Shown here: one piece after another, positions 1 to 8,946 of the stretch
How positions within the stretch are numbered: the stretch's first letter is position 1
Layout of the letters: each line of letters opens with the position of its first letter
Source: Pantoea sp. Cy-639
GTDB lineage: Bacteria > Pseudomonadota > Gammaproteobacteria > Pseudomonadales > Pseudomonadaceae
Reading direction: 5' to 3'
DNA: 48,478 nucleotides
Assembly: GCF_011752525.1 (NCBI RefSeq)
Contig: NZ_VWXI01000024.1
Span: 1 to 48,478, forward strand
Position numbers and translations under genes: made by a program
The notes under the pieces: generated by a model
What the model saw: only the letters and a program-made list of their open reading frames with translations
What the model was told of the DNA's origin: nothing
Database searches by the model: none

Positions 1-2
1 AA

Positions 3-665
3 GCATTCGAGGCGATTGCCTGGTACCACTGCGACCACCTCGGCACGCCGATGGAACTCACCGATGAGCAAGGCAACATCGCTTGGGCCGGCCAGTACAA
101 GGCGTGGGGCGAAGTCCGCGAGGAGCGCTCGGCATGGGCCAAACAGCAGGGCCTGAACAACCCGATTCGCTTCCAGGGTCAATACTACGATCACGAGACG
201 GGGCTGCACTACAACCGCTATCGTTACTATGATCCAAGCGTCGGGCGGTTCGTGTCACATGATCCAATCGGTTTGCTTGGCGGGCTGAACCTACATCAAT
301 TTGCACCCAACCCTACTAGATGGGTTGACCCTCTTGGGCTGAAGAAGAAATCATGTCAAACCAAGAAGAACTCAACAGAACCAGCACTGCCGCCTAAAGT
401 GATTGCATCTGAGAACGGAATGCGGCTTGAGCATTATGTGAGAAGTGGTGACCACGCTCCTGCTCACTTCCATTTGCGCGGCGGGGGCGGTGTAAATATT
501 CAAGTTGGGCAAAATGGGAAGCCCATTAACCGCGACATTCAACTAACGGCTGCCCAGCAAGGATTTATTGATAGAAACAAACCTATTCTGAGGCGTAGCG
601 TAGATAAAATTCAGCGCTGGAACAGGTACCAAAATTCACCTAATGACTGCTCGTGCTGCGACTAA
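3..665 (+). CDS. RHS-repeat polymorphic toxin, C-terminal part (5' end outside window)
   Basis: The frame is open from the window edge, so this is only the last 220 residues or so of a much larger RHS/YD-repeat protein. The RHS core is recognisable from YHCDHLGTP (about residues 8-16), the tyrosine-rich YYDHETGLHYNRYRYYDP block and the closing DPLGL motif, which in this family marks where the variable toxin tip begins. The tip, about 105 residues after DPLGL, carries an HAPAHFH motif followed by a GQNGKP stretch and ends in a cysteine-rich tail (DCSCCD). I do not recognise its catalytic class. RHS proteins of this kind act in contact-dependent or type VI-delivered competition. The DNA turns AT-richer right after the conserved core, as expected for exchangeable tips, and a small gene that could give immunity follows 30 bp later. 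Confidence 0.85.
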   Translation, partial: AFEAIAWYHCDHLGTPMELTDEQGNIAWAGQYKAWGEVREERSAWAKQQGLNNPIRFQGQYYDHETGLHYNRYRYYDPSVGRFVSHDPIGLLGGLNLHQFAPNPTRWVDPLGLKKKSCQTKKNSTEPALPPKVIASENGMRLEHYVRSGDHAPAHFHLRGGGGVNIQVGQNGKPINRDIQLTAAQQGFIDRNKPILRRSVDKIQRWNRYQNSPNDCSCCD

Positions 666-695
666 TCTGAACGCAAAGAAATCAAGGAACACATC

Positions 696-965
696 ATGAA
701 AGAAGTTTGGGTTTTTAACGGGACAGAAGGGCGATTCCCATCTGCAGTGTTTTTGGAACTAGGTGATGCAGAGGAGTGGATAAAAAACAATGGCCTGAGC
801 GGTGTGCTCACCAAATATCCTGTTGGTATTTCCGTGTACGACTGGGCAGTAGAAAACGGTCACTTTCGTATAAAAAATGAGAAAGAAAAATCTTCTACTT
901 TCATACAGAAGTTTTCGTCCGCAGCTCAAGAGCACTTCCATTTCGAAAACGGTAGTTCAGAGTAA
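696..965 (+). CDS. Small protein, candidate immunity partner of the RHS toxin
   Basis: An 89-residue soluble protein without signal peptide or membrane segment, starting with ATG after an AAGGAA-type ribosome site about 30 bp behind the RHS gene. The sequence (KEVWVFNGTEGRFPSAVF, then AEEWIKNNGLSGVLTKYPVG and VYDWAVENG) resembles a small widespread family that I recall as DUF7710; this is from memory. Its position behind a polymorphic toxin tip, its size and its AT-rich composition, shared with the tip, suggest an immunity protein that neutralises the RHS C-terminus. That role is inferred from position only. It could also be an orphan left from an earlier tip exchange. Confidence 0.7.
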   Translation: MKEVWVFNGTEGRFPSAVFLELGDAEEWIKNNGLSGVLTKYPVGISVYDWAVENGHFRIKNEKEKSSTFIQKFSSAAQEHFHFENGSSE

Positions 966-1265
966 CTACTAGGGAAACTCCGAGCAAGTTGCTCAGCCAT
1001 CCGCGATAAACTAGGCGCTGACTCACCTGAGTCAGGTTTTCAGCTGTCAATGGCGTCGAAACCGGGCTTCAGCTCGGTTTCCCCTCGCTACAGACGCACC
1101 TCTCCTGCAGTGGTAAGTAATTGCCTACAGCGGGAGAGGTGCGCCCGTGAGGGCAGAAAACCAAGACTATGCCTTGGTTTTCCAATAATCAGCGGCTGAA
1201 AATCGGGGTTTCGGCATCTCCAAGCAGTCCATTTCCGGCTGGTGGGTAACTTGTCCGGAGAATCC
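966..1265. repeat. Non-coding stretch with a series of hairpins
   Basis: No convincing gene lies in these 300 bases. Instead several inverted repeats follow one another: 982-994, 1018-1035 (6-bp arms), 1058-1064 with 1075-1081, 1095-1105 with 1133-1143 (11-bp perfect arms) and 1156-1165 with 1173-1182 (10-bp perfect arms). The tract separates the toxin/immunity pair from the end of the efflux operon. It may hold terminators for both converging units, or be debris of a mobile or recombination element. Confidence 0.6.
1156..1182 (-). terminator. Possible terminator of the mux operon
   Basis: A perfect 10-bp stem (arms 1156-1165 and 1173-1182) with a 7-base loop lies 83 bases downstream of the opmB stop. 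Read on the minus strand, the second arm ends in GGTTTTC, a short T run within the stem. It is not GC-rich, so an intrinsic terminator is only plausible. Confidence 0.35.
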
Positions 1266-2744
1266 TTAGGGAGCAGCACTCTCCTCTCGCCACCCGCCCC
1301 CCAGCGCCGCGATCAGCTGCACGCTGGCCAGCAACCGCCCCTGCAGCAAGGTCAGCACGCTGCGTTCGTTGCTCAGCGCAGTGGTCTGCACATTGACCAC
1401 ATCCAGGTAGCCGATCAACCCGGCCTTGTACTGGTTCTCGGTCAGGCGCAGCGATTCGCGCGCCGCCTCCAGCGCCTCCTGGCGCACCACCGCTTCATCG
1501 CCATACACCTTGAGCTGCGCCAGGTAGTTCTCCACCTCCTTGAAGCCGTCCAGCACGGTCTGCCGGTACTGCGCCACGGTCTGGTCGTACACCGCCACGG
1601 TCCGGTCCACCTCGGCGCTGCGCTTGCCGGCGTCGAACAGGTTCAGGGCCAGCTGCGGCCCCACCGACCAGTAGCGGTTGGGCAGCTCGATCCAGTTGCT
1701 GAAACTGCTGCTGGAATAGCCACCGCTCATGTTCAGCGTCAGGTCAGGAAAGTACGCCGCACGGGCCACGCCGATATTGGCGTTGGCGGCCATCACCTTG
1801 CGCTCGGCCGCGGCGATGTCGGGGCGGCGCTCCAGCAGTTGCGAAGGCAGCGCCATGGGCACCTGCGGCAACGCCGGGATGGCCTGGCTCTCGGCCAGGG
1901 AAAACGTTGCGGGGGCCTTGCCCATCAGCACGGCGATGGCGTTCTCGTACTGCGCCCGCTGCCAGGCCAGGTCGATCAGGTCGGCCTGGGTGCTCTTGAG
2001 CTGGGTGCGTGCCTGGGCCACTGCGTCAGGGCCGGAGACGCCGGCGCGGTACTGGTTCTCGTTCATCTTCAGCGAGCGCTCATAGGCCGCCACGGTGGCC
2101 TCGAGCAGGCGCTTCTGGGCATCGACCACGCGCAATTGCAGGTAGTTCTGCACCAGCTCCGACTGCTGGCTCAGACGGATCGCCGCCATGTCGGCGAGGC
2201 TGGCCTGGGTGCTGGCCTCATTGGCGTTCAGCGTCTCGCGCAGCTTGCCCCACAGGTCGATCTCCCAGCTCACGCCGAGCTGGGCGTTGTAGGTGTCACG
2301 GATGCCGCTGCTGTTGCTCGCCAGGCTCGAGCTGGAACTGCCGGTACCCTGCGCCGAGCGCTGCTTGCTGGTGGTCAGGTCCAGGCTCGGGAACAACGAG
2401 CCGCGGCTGCTGCGCACCAGGGCCTGGGCCTGGCGGTACTGGGCTTCGTATTGCGCGACGGTCTGGTTGCCGCGGTTGAGCTCCTCGACCAGGCTGTCGA
2501 GCTGCGCGTCGCCGTAGATTTCCCACCAGGCACCACGGGCGATGGCGTCCGCCGGCTGGGCCTGGGTCCAGCCCTCGGCCTGCTTGAACTGCGCCGGAGT
2601 GCTCAACTCCGGACGGTGATAGTCCGGGCTCAGGGTACAGGCGCTGAGCATCGCCACGCACAATCCGGCGCTGGCCAGGCGAGAGCCGCGCCCCCGGGTC
2701 AGCAACTGCAGGGCGCGGTGGAGTCGGGTCTGGGCAAAGTTCAT
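1266..2744 (-). CDS. opmB: Outer-membrane efflux lipoprotein OpmB (OprM/NodT family)
   Basis: A 492-residue outer-membrane channel of tripartite RND pumps. The N-terminus has a lipoprotein signal with lipobox LSAC at about residues 33-36, followed by LSPDYHRPE, the typical start of mature OprM-type proteins. Two homologous outer-membrane-efflux repeats follow (about residues 90-280 and 300-480); ENQYRAGVSG and ENQYKAGLIG mark equivalent positions in each half. The protein trimerises into a beta-barrel with a periplasmic alpha-helical tunnel. It is the last gene of muxA-muxB-muxC-opmB, and its start overlaps the end of muxC by 4 bp. The name follows the P. aeruginosa MuxABC-OpmB system, which has the same order. 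Confidence 0.92.
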   Translation of the reverse strand: MNFAQTRLHRALQLLTRGRGSRLASAGLCVAMLSACTLSPDYHRPELSTPAQFKQAEGWTQAQPADAIARGAWWEIYGDAQLDSLVEELNRGNQTVAQYEAQYRQAQALVRSSRGSLFPSLDLTTSKQRSAQGTGSSSSSLASNSSGIRDTYNAQLGVSWEIDLWGKLRETLNANEASTQASLADMAAIRLSQQSELVQNYLQLRVVDAQKRLLEATVAAYERSLKMNENQYRAGVSGPDAVAQARTQLKSTQADLIDLAWQRAQYENAIAVLMGKAPATFSLAESQAIPALPQVPMALPSQLLERRPDIAAAERKVMAANANIGVARAAYFPDLTLNMSGGYSSSSFSNWIELPNRYWSVGPQLALNLFDAGKRSAEVDRTVAVYDQTVAQYRQTVLDGFKEVENYLAQLKVYGDEAVVRQEALEAARESLRLTENQYKAGLIGYLDVVNVQTTALSNERSVLTLLQGRLLASVQLIAALGGGWREESAAP

Positions 2745-5700
2745 AGCGGGGTATCCAGGGCAGCGTCGGTGCGCACGCCGCGCCAGCGGTTGAAGCGGTG
2801 GCGCAGGCGGTCGAGGTACAGGTAGACCACCGGAGTGGTGTACAGCGTGAGGATCTGGCTGAAGACCAGGCCACCGATGATGGTCAGGCCCAGCGGCTGG
2901 CGCATTTCCGCGCCCTCGGCGCGGCTGAGCAGCAGCGGCAGCGCGCCGAGGATCGCGGCCAGGGTGGTCATCAGGATCGGCCGCAGGCGCAGCAGGCAGG
3001 CGCGGCGGATCGATTCCTCGGGCGAGAGGCCCTCGTTGCGCTCCAGTTGCAGGGCCAGGTCGATCATCAGGATGGCGTTCTTCTTCACCACGCCGATCAG
3101 CAGGAACAACCCGAGCAGCGAGATCAGGCTGAACTGGCCGCCGGTCAGGTACAGCGCCAGCAAGGCGCCGACGCCGGCCGAGGGCAGCGTGGAAAGGATG
3201 GTCAGCGGATGGATGTAGCTCTCGTAGAGGATGCCCAGCACCAGGTACACCAGCACCAGGGCACCGAGGATCATCAACGGCTGGCCCTGGGTGGTCTTGC
3301 TGAAGGCATCGGCGGTACCGCCCAGGCGGGCGATCACCGATTCCGGCAGGCCCAGCTTGGCCACCGCGCGCTCCAGCGCGGCCATGGCCTGGTCGGGGCT
3401 GTAGCCCTCGGCGACATCGAAGGCGATGTCCTCGGAGGCAAACTGCCCTTCGTGGCTGACCCGGTCCTTGGCCAGGCTGTTCTCGTAGCGGGCGAAACTC
3501 GACAGCGGCACCCGCGCGCCATCGGCGGTGATCACCTGCACCTGTTCGAGGGTGCTGGGGTCCCAGGCGTACTTGGGGTTGATCTCCAGCACCACCTGGT
3601 ACTGGTTGAGGCTGTCGTAGATGGTCGAGATCTGGCGCTGGCTGTAGGCGTTGTTGAGCACCGCGGTGACCATGTTCATGTCGATCCCCAGGCGCTTGGC
3701 CTGGTCACGATCGACCACCAGGGTCACCTGCTGGGTGCCGCCGCCGTCGCGAGCGTCGATGGCAGTCAGCTCAGGCAGCTTGCGCAGCTCGGCGGCGACC
3801 TTCGGGAACCATTCGCGCAGGGCCGCCAGGTCGCCGCTCTGCAAGGTGTACAGGTATTGCGAGGTAGTCTGGTCGCGGCCGCCGCCGCCCAACTGCAGGT
3901 CCTGGTCGGCCATCAGGTACAGGCGTCCGCCCGGTACCTTGGGCAGTTCCTTGCGCAGGCGATCGATGACCTTCTGCGCATCCTCCCGGCGCTCGCCGAT
4001 CGGTTTCAGGCGCACCAGCACGAAGGCGTTGTTGGTGCCGCTGTTGCCACCGATGAAACCGGCCACGCTCTCCACCGCCGGGTCCGCCAGCAGGGCCCGG
4101 CGGTAGGTTTCCATCTTCGGCTGCATGACGCCGAACGACAGGCCATCGTCGCCGCGAATGAAGCCCTGCAGCTGGCCCGTGTCCTGCTGCGGCATCAGGG
4201 TCTTGGGCACCACCACGTACAGGACGACATTGAGCACGATGGTGGCCAGCAGGCTGAGCAGGGTCAGGCGCCGATGACGCAAGGCCCAGCCCAGGCTGCG
4301 GTCATAGCCGGCGACCATGCGCTGGTGCACGCGGTCGCTCCAGCGTTGCAGCCGGGTCTGCTGCTGCGGCCCGTGAACCTTCAGCCAGCGCGAGCAGAGC
4401 ATCGGCGTGAGCGTCAGCGATACCACCAGCGAGACCAGGATCGCCGCCGCCAGGGTGATCGAGAACTCCTTGAACAGGCTGCGCACGATTCCGCCCATGA
4501 ACAGGATCGAGACGAACACCGCCACCAGCGAGACGTTCATCGACAACAGGGTGAAACCGACCTCCTGCGCCCCCTTGTAGGCGGCCCGCAGCGGATTCTC
4601 GCCGTTCTCGATATGCCGCGAGATGTTCTCCAGCACCACGATGGCGTCGTCCACCACCAGGCCGGTGGCCAGGATCAGCGCCATCAGCGACAGGTTGTTC
4701 AGCGAGAACCCGCACAGGTACATGACCGCGAAGGTGCCCACCAGCGATACCGGTACGGCCAGGCTGGGGATCAGCGAGGCGCGCAGGTTGCCGAGGAACA
4801 GGTAGACCACCAGGATCACCAGCACCACGGCGATCAACAGGGTGTGCTCGGCCTCCTTGAGGGTGGCCTTGATCACTGGCGAGCGGTCCATCGCCACATT
4901 GAGCTGGACGCTGGCCGGCAGTAGCGACTGCAGGGCCGGCAGTTCGGCCTTGATCTGCTCGACGGTCTGGATGATGTTGGCGCCGGACTGGCGGTTGACC
5001 ACCAGCAGCACCGCGCTCTGGTCATTGAAGAAGCCACTGTTGTAGCGGTTCTCCACGCCGTCGCTGACCTTGGCCACGTCCGACAGGCGCAGGATCGCGC
5101 CGTTCTGCTGGCGGATCACGATGGGCCTGTAGTCGGCGGCTTTCTCCAGCTGGTCGTTGGCGCGCACCTGCCAGTTGCGTTCGGCGTCCTCGACGAAGCC
5201 CATGGGCCGGCGCTGGTTGGCGTTGGCCACCGCGCTACGCACATCGTCCAGGGCCAGGCCGTACTGGTTGAGCAATTGCGGCTCCAGTTCGATGCGCACG
5301 GCCGGCAGCGAGCTGCCGCCGATCTGCACTTCCCCTACCCCGCTGACCTGGGACAGGCTCTGCGACAGGATGGTGTCGGCCAGGTCGTACAACTGGCCCT
5401 TGGACAGCACGTCGGAGGTCAGCGACAGCACCATGATCGGCGCCTGGGATGGGTTGATCTTCTTGTAGGTAGGCATGCTGCGCATGCCGCTGGGCAGCAG
5501 GTTGCGGGTGGCGTTGATCGCCGCCTGCACCTCGCGCGCGGCGCCGTCGATGTCGCGCCCCAGGTCGAAGCCGATGATCACCCGGGTCGAGCCCTGGTTG
5601 GAGCTGCTGGTCAGGGTGGTCACCCCGGCGATCGCCCCCAGCTTGCGCTCCAGTGGCGTGGCCACGGTGGAGGCCATGACCTCGGGGCTGGCCCCCGGCA

Positions 5701-5851
5701 GGTTGGCCGAGACCACGATCACCGGGAAATCCATCTGCGGCAGTGGCGAGACCGGCAACAGGCCGAAGCTCACCCCGCCCAGCAACATGATCGCCAGGCT
5801 CAGCAGCATGGTCGCCACTGGCCGGCGGATGAACGGTCCGGACAGGTTCAT
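2741..5851 (-). CDS. muxC: RND efflux transporter inner-membrane subunit MuxC (MdtC-like)
   Basis: A 1036-residue hydrophobe/amphiphile efflux-1 transporter that exports drugs in exchange for protons. The first membrane helix (PVATMLLSLAIMLLGGVSF) is followed by the porter-domain motif SPLPQMDFPVI. TM4 has the proton-relay pair in GLVVDDAIVVLENISRHIE (near residue 401), and the second half repeats the fold with ILYESYIHPLTILSTLPSAG. Length and architecture are full-size. MuxC and MuxB are two different RND subunits expected to form a hetero-trimer, as in E. coli MdtBC. It overlaps muxB upstream and opmB downstream by 4 bp each, so the four genes are translationally coupled. Confidence 0.92.
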   Translation of the reverse strand: MNLSGPFIRRPVATMLLSLAIMLLGGVSFGLLPVSPLPQMDFPVIVVSANLPGASPEVMASTVATPLERKLGAIAGVTTLTSSSNQGSTRVIIGFDLGRDIDGAAREVQAAINATRNLLPSGMRSMPTYKKINPSQAPIMVLSLTSDVLSKGQLYDLADTILSQSLSQVSGVGEVQIGGSSLPAVRIELEPQLLNQYGLALDDVRSAVANANQRRPMGFVEDAERNWQVRANDQLEKAADYRPIVIRQQNGAILRLSDVAKVSDGVENRYNSGFFNDQSAVLLVVNRQSGANIIQTVEQIKAELPALQSLLPASVQLNVAMDRSPVIKATLKEAEHTLLIAVVLVILVVYLFLGNLRASLIPSLAVPVSLVGTFAVMYLCGFSLNNLSLMALILATGLVVDDAIVVLENISRHIENGENPLRAAYKGAQEVGFTLLSMNVSLVAVFVSILFMGGIVRSLFKEFSITLAAAILVSLVVSLTLTPMLCSRWLKVHGPQQQTRLQRWSDRVHQRMVAGYDRSLGWALRHRRLTLLSLLATIVLNVVLYVVVPKTLMPQQDTGQLQGFIRGDDGLSFGVMQPKMETYRRALLADPAVESVAGFIGGNSGTNNAFVLVRLKPIGERREDAQKVIDRLRKELPKVPGGRLYLMADQDLQLGGGGRDQTTSQYLYTLQSGDLAALREWFPKVAAELRKLPELTAIDARDGGGTQQVTLVVDRDQAKRLGIDMNMVTAVLNNAYSQRQISTIYDSLNQYQVVLEINPKYAWDPSTLEQVQVITADGARVPLSSFARYENSLAKDRVSHEGQFASEDIAFDVAEGYSPDQAMAALERAVAKLGLPESVIARLGGTADAFSKTTQGQPLMILGALVLVYLVLGILYESYIHPLTILSTLPSAGVGALLALYLTGGQFSLISLLGLFLLIGVVKKNAILMIDLALQLERNEGLSPEESIRRACLLRLRPILMTTLAAILGALPLLLSRAEGAEMRQPLGLTIIGGLVFSQILTLYTTPVVYLYLDRLRHRFNRWRGVRTDAALDTPL

Positions 5852-8800
5852 GCGTCGGCCTGCCGGGCTTCAGCCGCCGGCCGCCAGCGTCGCGCCAGGC
5901 GGTCGAAGTACAGGTAGATCACCGGCGTGGTGAACAGCGTCAGCACCTGGCTGACCAGCAGTCCGCCGACCATCACCAGGCCCAGCGGCTGACGCAGCTC
6001 GGCACCGGATCCGGTGGCCAGCATCAGCGGCACGGCACCGAACAGCGCCGCCAGGGTGGTCATCAGGATCGGCCGGAAACGCAGCAGCGCCGCCTGGTAG
6101 ATCGCGTCGCGCGGGCTCATGCCCTGGTGGCGCTCGGCCTCGAGGGCGAAGTCGATCATCATGATCGCGTTCTTCTTGACGATGCCGATCAGCAGGATGA
6201 TGCCGATGATCGCGATCATGCCCAAGTCGTTGCCGCTGAGCAGCAGCGCCAGCAAGGCCCCCACCGCCGCCGAGGGCAGCGTCGAGAGGATGGTCACCGG
6301 GTGGATGTAGCTCTCGTACAGCACGCCCAGCACGATGTACATGGTCACCACCGCGGCAAGGATCAGCAGCAAGGTGCTCGACAACGAGGCCTGGAACGCC
6401 TCGGCGGCGCCCTGGAAGCGGGTCTGCACGCCGATCGGCATGCCGATGTCCTGCTGCACCTGCTCGATCACCTTCACCGCCTCGCCCAGCGAGGCGCCGT
6501 GGCCCAGGTTGAACGACAGGGTCACCGCCGGGAACTGGCCCAGGTGCGAGATGGCCAGCTGAGCCTGGCGCTGCTCGATGCGCGCCAGCGCCGACAGGCG
6601 CACCTGGCCGCCGTCGGCGGCCTTGACGTGGATCGACTCGAGCCCCTGCGGACCGAGGCTGGCGGCAGCCTGGGCCTGCAGCACCACGCGGTACTGGCTG
6701 GCCTGGGTGTAGATGGTCGAGATCTGCCGCTGGCCAAAGGCGTCGTACAGCGCGTTGGTGATCTGCGAGACGTTGATGCCCAGGCGGCTGGCCATGTCGC
6801 GGTCGATCACCAGGTACACCTGCAGGCCCTTGTCCTGCAGGTCACTGGCCACATCCTGCAGCTCGGGACGCTGTTGCAGGGCATGGACCAGCTTGCCGGT
6901 CCATTCGCCGAGCATGTCGGCGTCGGGCGAACTGAGGCTGAACTGGTACTGGGTGCGACTGACCCGGTCCTCGATGCTCAGGTCCTGCACCGGCTGCATG
7001 AACAGACGGATTCCCACCAGGCGGTCGAGCTGCGGCTGCAGGCGCTCGATCACCTGCGCGGCGGTGACGTCGCGCTCGCCGTGGGGCTTGAGGTTGATCA
7101 GCAGGCGGCCGCTGTTGAGGGTGGCGTTGTCGCCATCCACGCCGATGTAGGACGACAGGCTCTGTACCGCCGGGTCCTGCAGGATGACCTCGGCCAGGGA
7201 CTGCTGGCGCGTGCTCATGGCCGCGAACGAGGTGGCCTGCGGCGCTTCGGAGATGCCCTGGATCACGCCGGTGTCCTGCACCGGGAAGAAGCCCTTGGGC
7301 ACGACCAGGTAGAGCAGCACGGTGAGCCCCAGGGTGGCCACGGCCACCAGCAGGGTCAGCGGCTGGTGCTTGAGCACCCAGGTCAGGGCGCTGCCGTAGT
7401 GACGGATCAGCCAGTCGATCCAGGCGCCGCTGGCGCGGTAGAAACGCCCCTGCTCCGCTTCCTCCGGCTCGCGCTTGAGCAGCCGCGCGCACATCATCGG
7501 CGTCAGCGTCAGCGACACCACCAGCGAAATCAGGATGGCCACCGCCAGGGTGATGGCGAACTCGCGGAACAGGCGACCGACCACATCGGCCATGAACAGC
7601 AGCGGGATCAGCACCGCGATCAGCGAGAAGGTCAGCGAGATCAGGGTGAAGCCGATCTGCCGGGCGCCCTTGAGCGCCGCCTGCAACGGCGTCTCGCCCT
7701 CCTCGATGTGTCGGGAGATGTTCTCCAGCATGACGATGGCGTCGTCGACCACGAAGCCGGTGGCGATGGTCAGGGCCATCAGCGTGAGGTTGTTGACCGA
7801 GAAGCCGGCCAGGTACATCACGCCGAAGGTACCGATCAGCGACAGCGGCACGGCGATCGACGGGATGATCGTGGCGCTGAAACGGCGCAGGAAGACGAAG
7901 GTGACCATCACCACCAGGGCGATGGCGAACAACAGCTCGTGCTGCACATCGCGCACCGCGGCACGGATGGTCTGGGTACGGTCGGTGAGCACGCTGACAT
8001 CCAGGCCGGCCGGCAGGTTGTCGGTGATCGACGGCAGCAACTCCTTGATCCGGTCGACCACGTCGATGACGTTGGCCCCAGGCTGGCGCTGGATGTTCAG
8101 CAGCACCGCTTCGCTCTGGTTGGCCCAGGCGGCCAGGCGCTCGTTCTCGGCGCCGTCGACGATCTCGGCGACATCGCTCAGGCGCAACGGCGCGCCATTG
8201 TTGTACTTGAGGATGAGGTTGGCGTATTCGTCGGGCGAGCGCAGCTGGTCGTTGGCGTCGAGCATCGACACCCGGGTGGGGCCATCGAAGTTGCCCTTGG
8301 GCTGGTTGACGTTGGAGGCGCCGATCAAGGTGCGCACGTCATCCAGGTTCAGGCCGTTGGCAGCCAGGGCATCGACGTTGACCTTGATCCGCACCGCCTG
8401 GCGCTGGCCGCCGGCGATGCTGACCATGCCGACGCCGCTGATCTGGGCGATCTTCTGTGCCACCCGGGTGTCGACCAGGTCGTTGAGCTTGGGCAGCGGC
8501 AAGGTCTTCGACGAGATGGCCAAGGTCAGCACCGGAGTGTCGGCCGGGTTGACCTTGTTGTACACCGGTGGCGCCGGCAGGTCGCTGGGCAACAGGTTGC
8601 TGGCGGCATTGATCGCGGCCTGCACCTGCTGCTCGGCGACATCCATGTTCATGTCCAGACTGAAACGCAAGGTCAGCACCGAGGCACCGCCGGAGCTGGT
8701 CGAAGCCATCTGCTCGAGGCCCGGCATCTGGCCGAACTGGCGCTCCAGCGGCGCGGTGACCGCGCTGGTCATCACCTGTGGGCTGGCGCCGGGGTACAGG

Positions 8801-8946
8801 GTCATGACCCGGATGGTCGGATAGTCGACCTGGGGCAAGGCCGCCACCGGCAGCATCGTGTAGGCGATCAGGCCGGCCAGGACGATGGCCAGCATGCTCA
8901 GCGTGGTGGCGACCGGGCGCAGGATGAACAGGCGTGAAAGGTTCAT
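5848..8946 (-). CDS. muxB: RND efflux transporter inner-membrane subunit MuxB (MdtB-like)
   Basis: A 1032-residue RND transporter, the first of two consecutive paralogues. It begins with an N-terminal membrane helix (PVATTLSMLAIVLAGLIAY) and the motif AALPQVDYPTI. TM4 contains GFVVDDAIVMLENISRHIE (aspartate pair near residue 400), and the second half has VLYESYIHPVTILSTLPSAA. It is complete and shows no frameshift. Sequence differences from MuxC in the porter loops support hetero-oligomers rather than a recent duplication. Its start overlaps the muxA stop and its stop overlaps the muxC start. Confidence 0.92.
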   Translation of the reverse strand: MNLSRLFILRPVATTLSMLAIVLAGLIAYTMLPVAALPQVDYPTIRVMTLYPGASPQVMTSAVTAPLERQFGQMPGLEQMASTSSGGASVLTLRFSLDMNMDVAEQQVQAAINAASNLLPSDLPAPPVYNKVNPADTPVLTLAISSKTLPLPKLNDLVDTRVAQKIAQISGVGMVSIAGGQRQAVRIKVNVDALAANGLNLDDVRTLIGASNVNQPKGNFDGPTRVSMLDANDQLRSPDEYANLILKYNNGAPLRLSDVAEIVDGAENERLAAWANQSEAVLLNIQRQPGANVIDVVDRIKELLPSITDNLPAGLDVSVLTDRTQTIRAAVRDVQHELLFAIALVVMVTFVFLRRFSATIIPSIAVPLSLIGTFGVMYLAGFSVNNLTLMALTIATGFVVDDAIVMLENISRHIEEGETPLQAALKGARQIGFTLISLTFSLIAVLIPLLFMADVVGRLFREFAITLAVAILISLVVSLTLTPMMCARLLKREPEEAEQGRFYRASGAWIDWLIRHYGSALTWVLKHQPLTLLVAVATLGLTVLLYLVVPKGFFPVQDTGVIQGISEAPQATSFAAMSTRQQSLAEVILQDPAVQSLSSYIGVDGDNATLNSGRLLINLKPHGERDVTAAQVIERLQPQLDRLVGIRLFMQPVQDLSIEDRVSRTQYQFSLSSPDADMLGEWTGKLVHALQQRPELQDVASDLQDKGLQVYLVIDRDMASRLGINVSQITNALYDAFGQRQISTIYTQASQYRVVLQAQAAASLGPQGLESIHVKAADGGQVRLSALARIEQRQAQLAISHLGQFPAVTLSFNLGHGASLGEAVKVIEQVQQDIGMPIGVQTRFQGAAEAFQASLSSTLLLILAAVVTMYIVLGVLYESYIHPVTILSTLPSAAVGALLALLLSGNDLGMIAIIGIILLIGIVKKNAIMMIDFALEAERHQGMSPRDAIYQAALLRFRPILMTTLAALFGAVPLMLATGSGAELRQPLGLVMVGGLLVSQVLTLFTTPVIYLYFDRLARRWRPAAEARQADA

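Noticed and set aside
2798..8937. Long plus-strand frames opposite muxB and muxC
   Set aside because: Low-complexity translations opposite clear RND genes; no ribosome site or domain.
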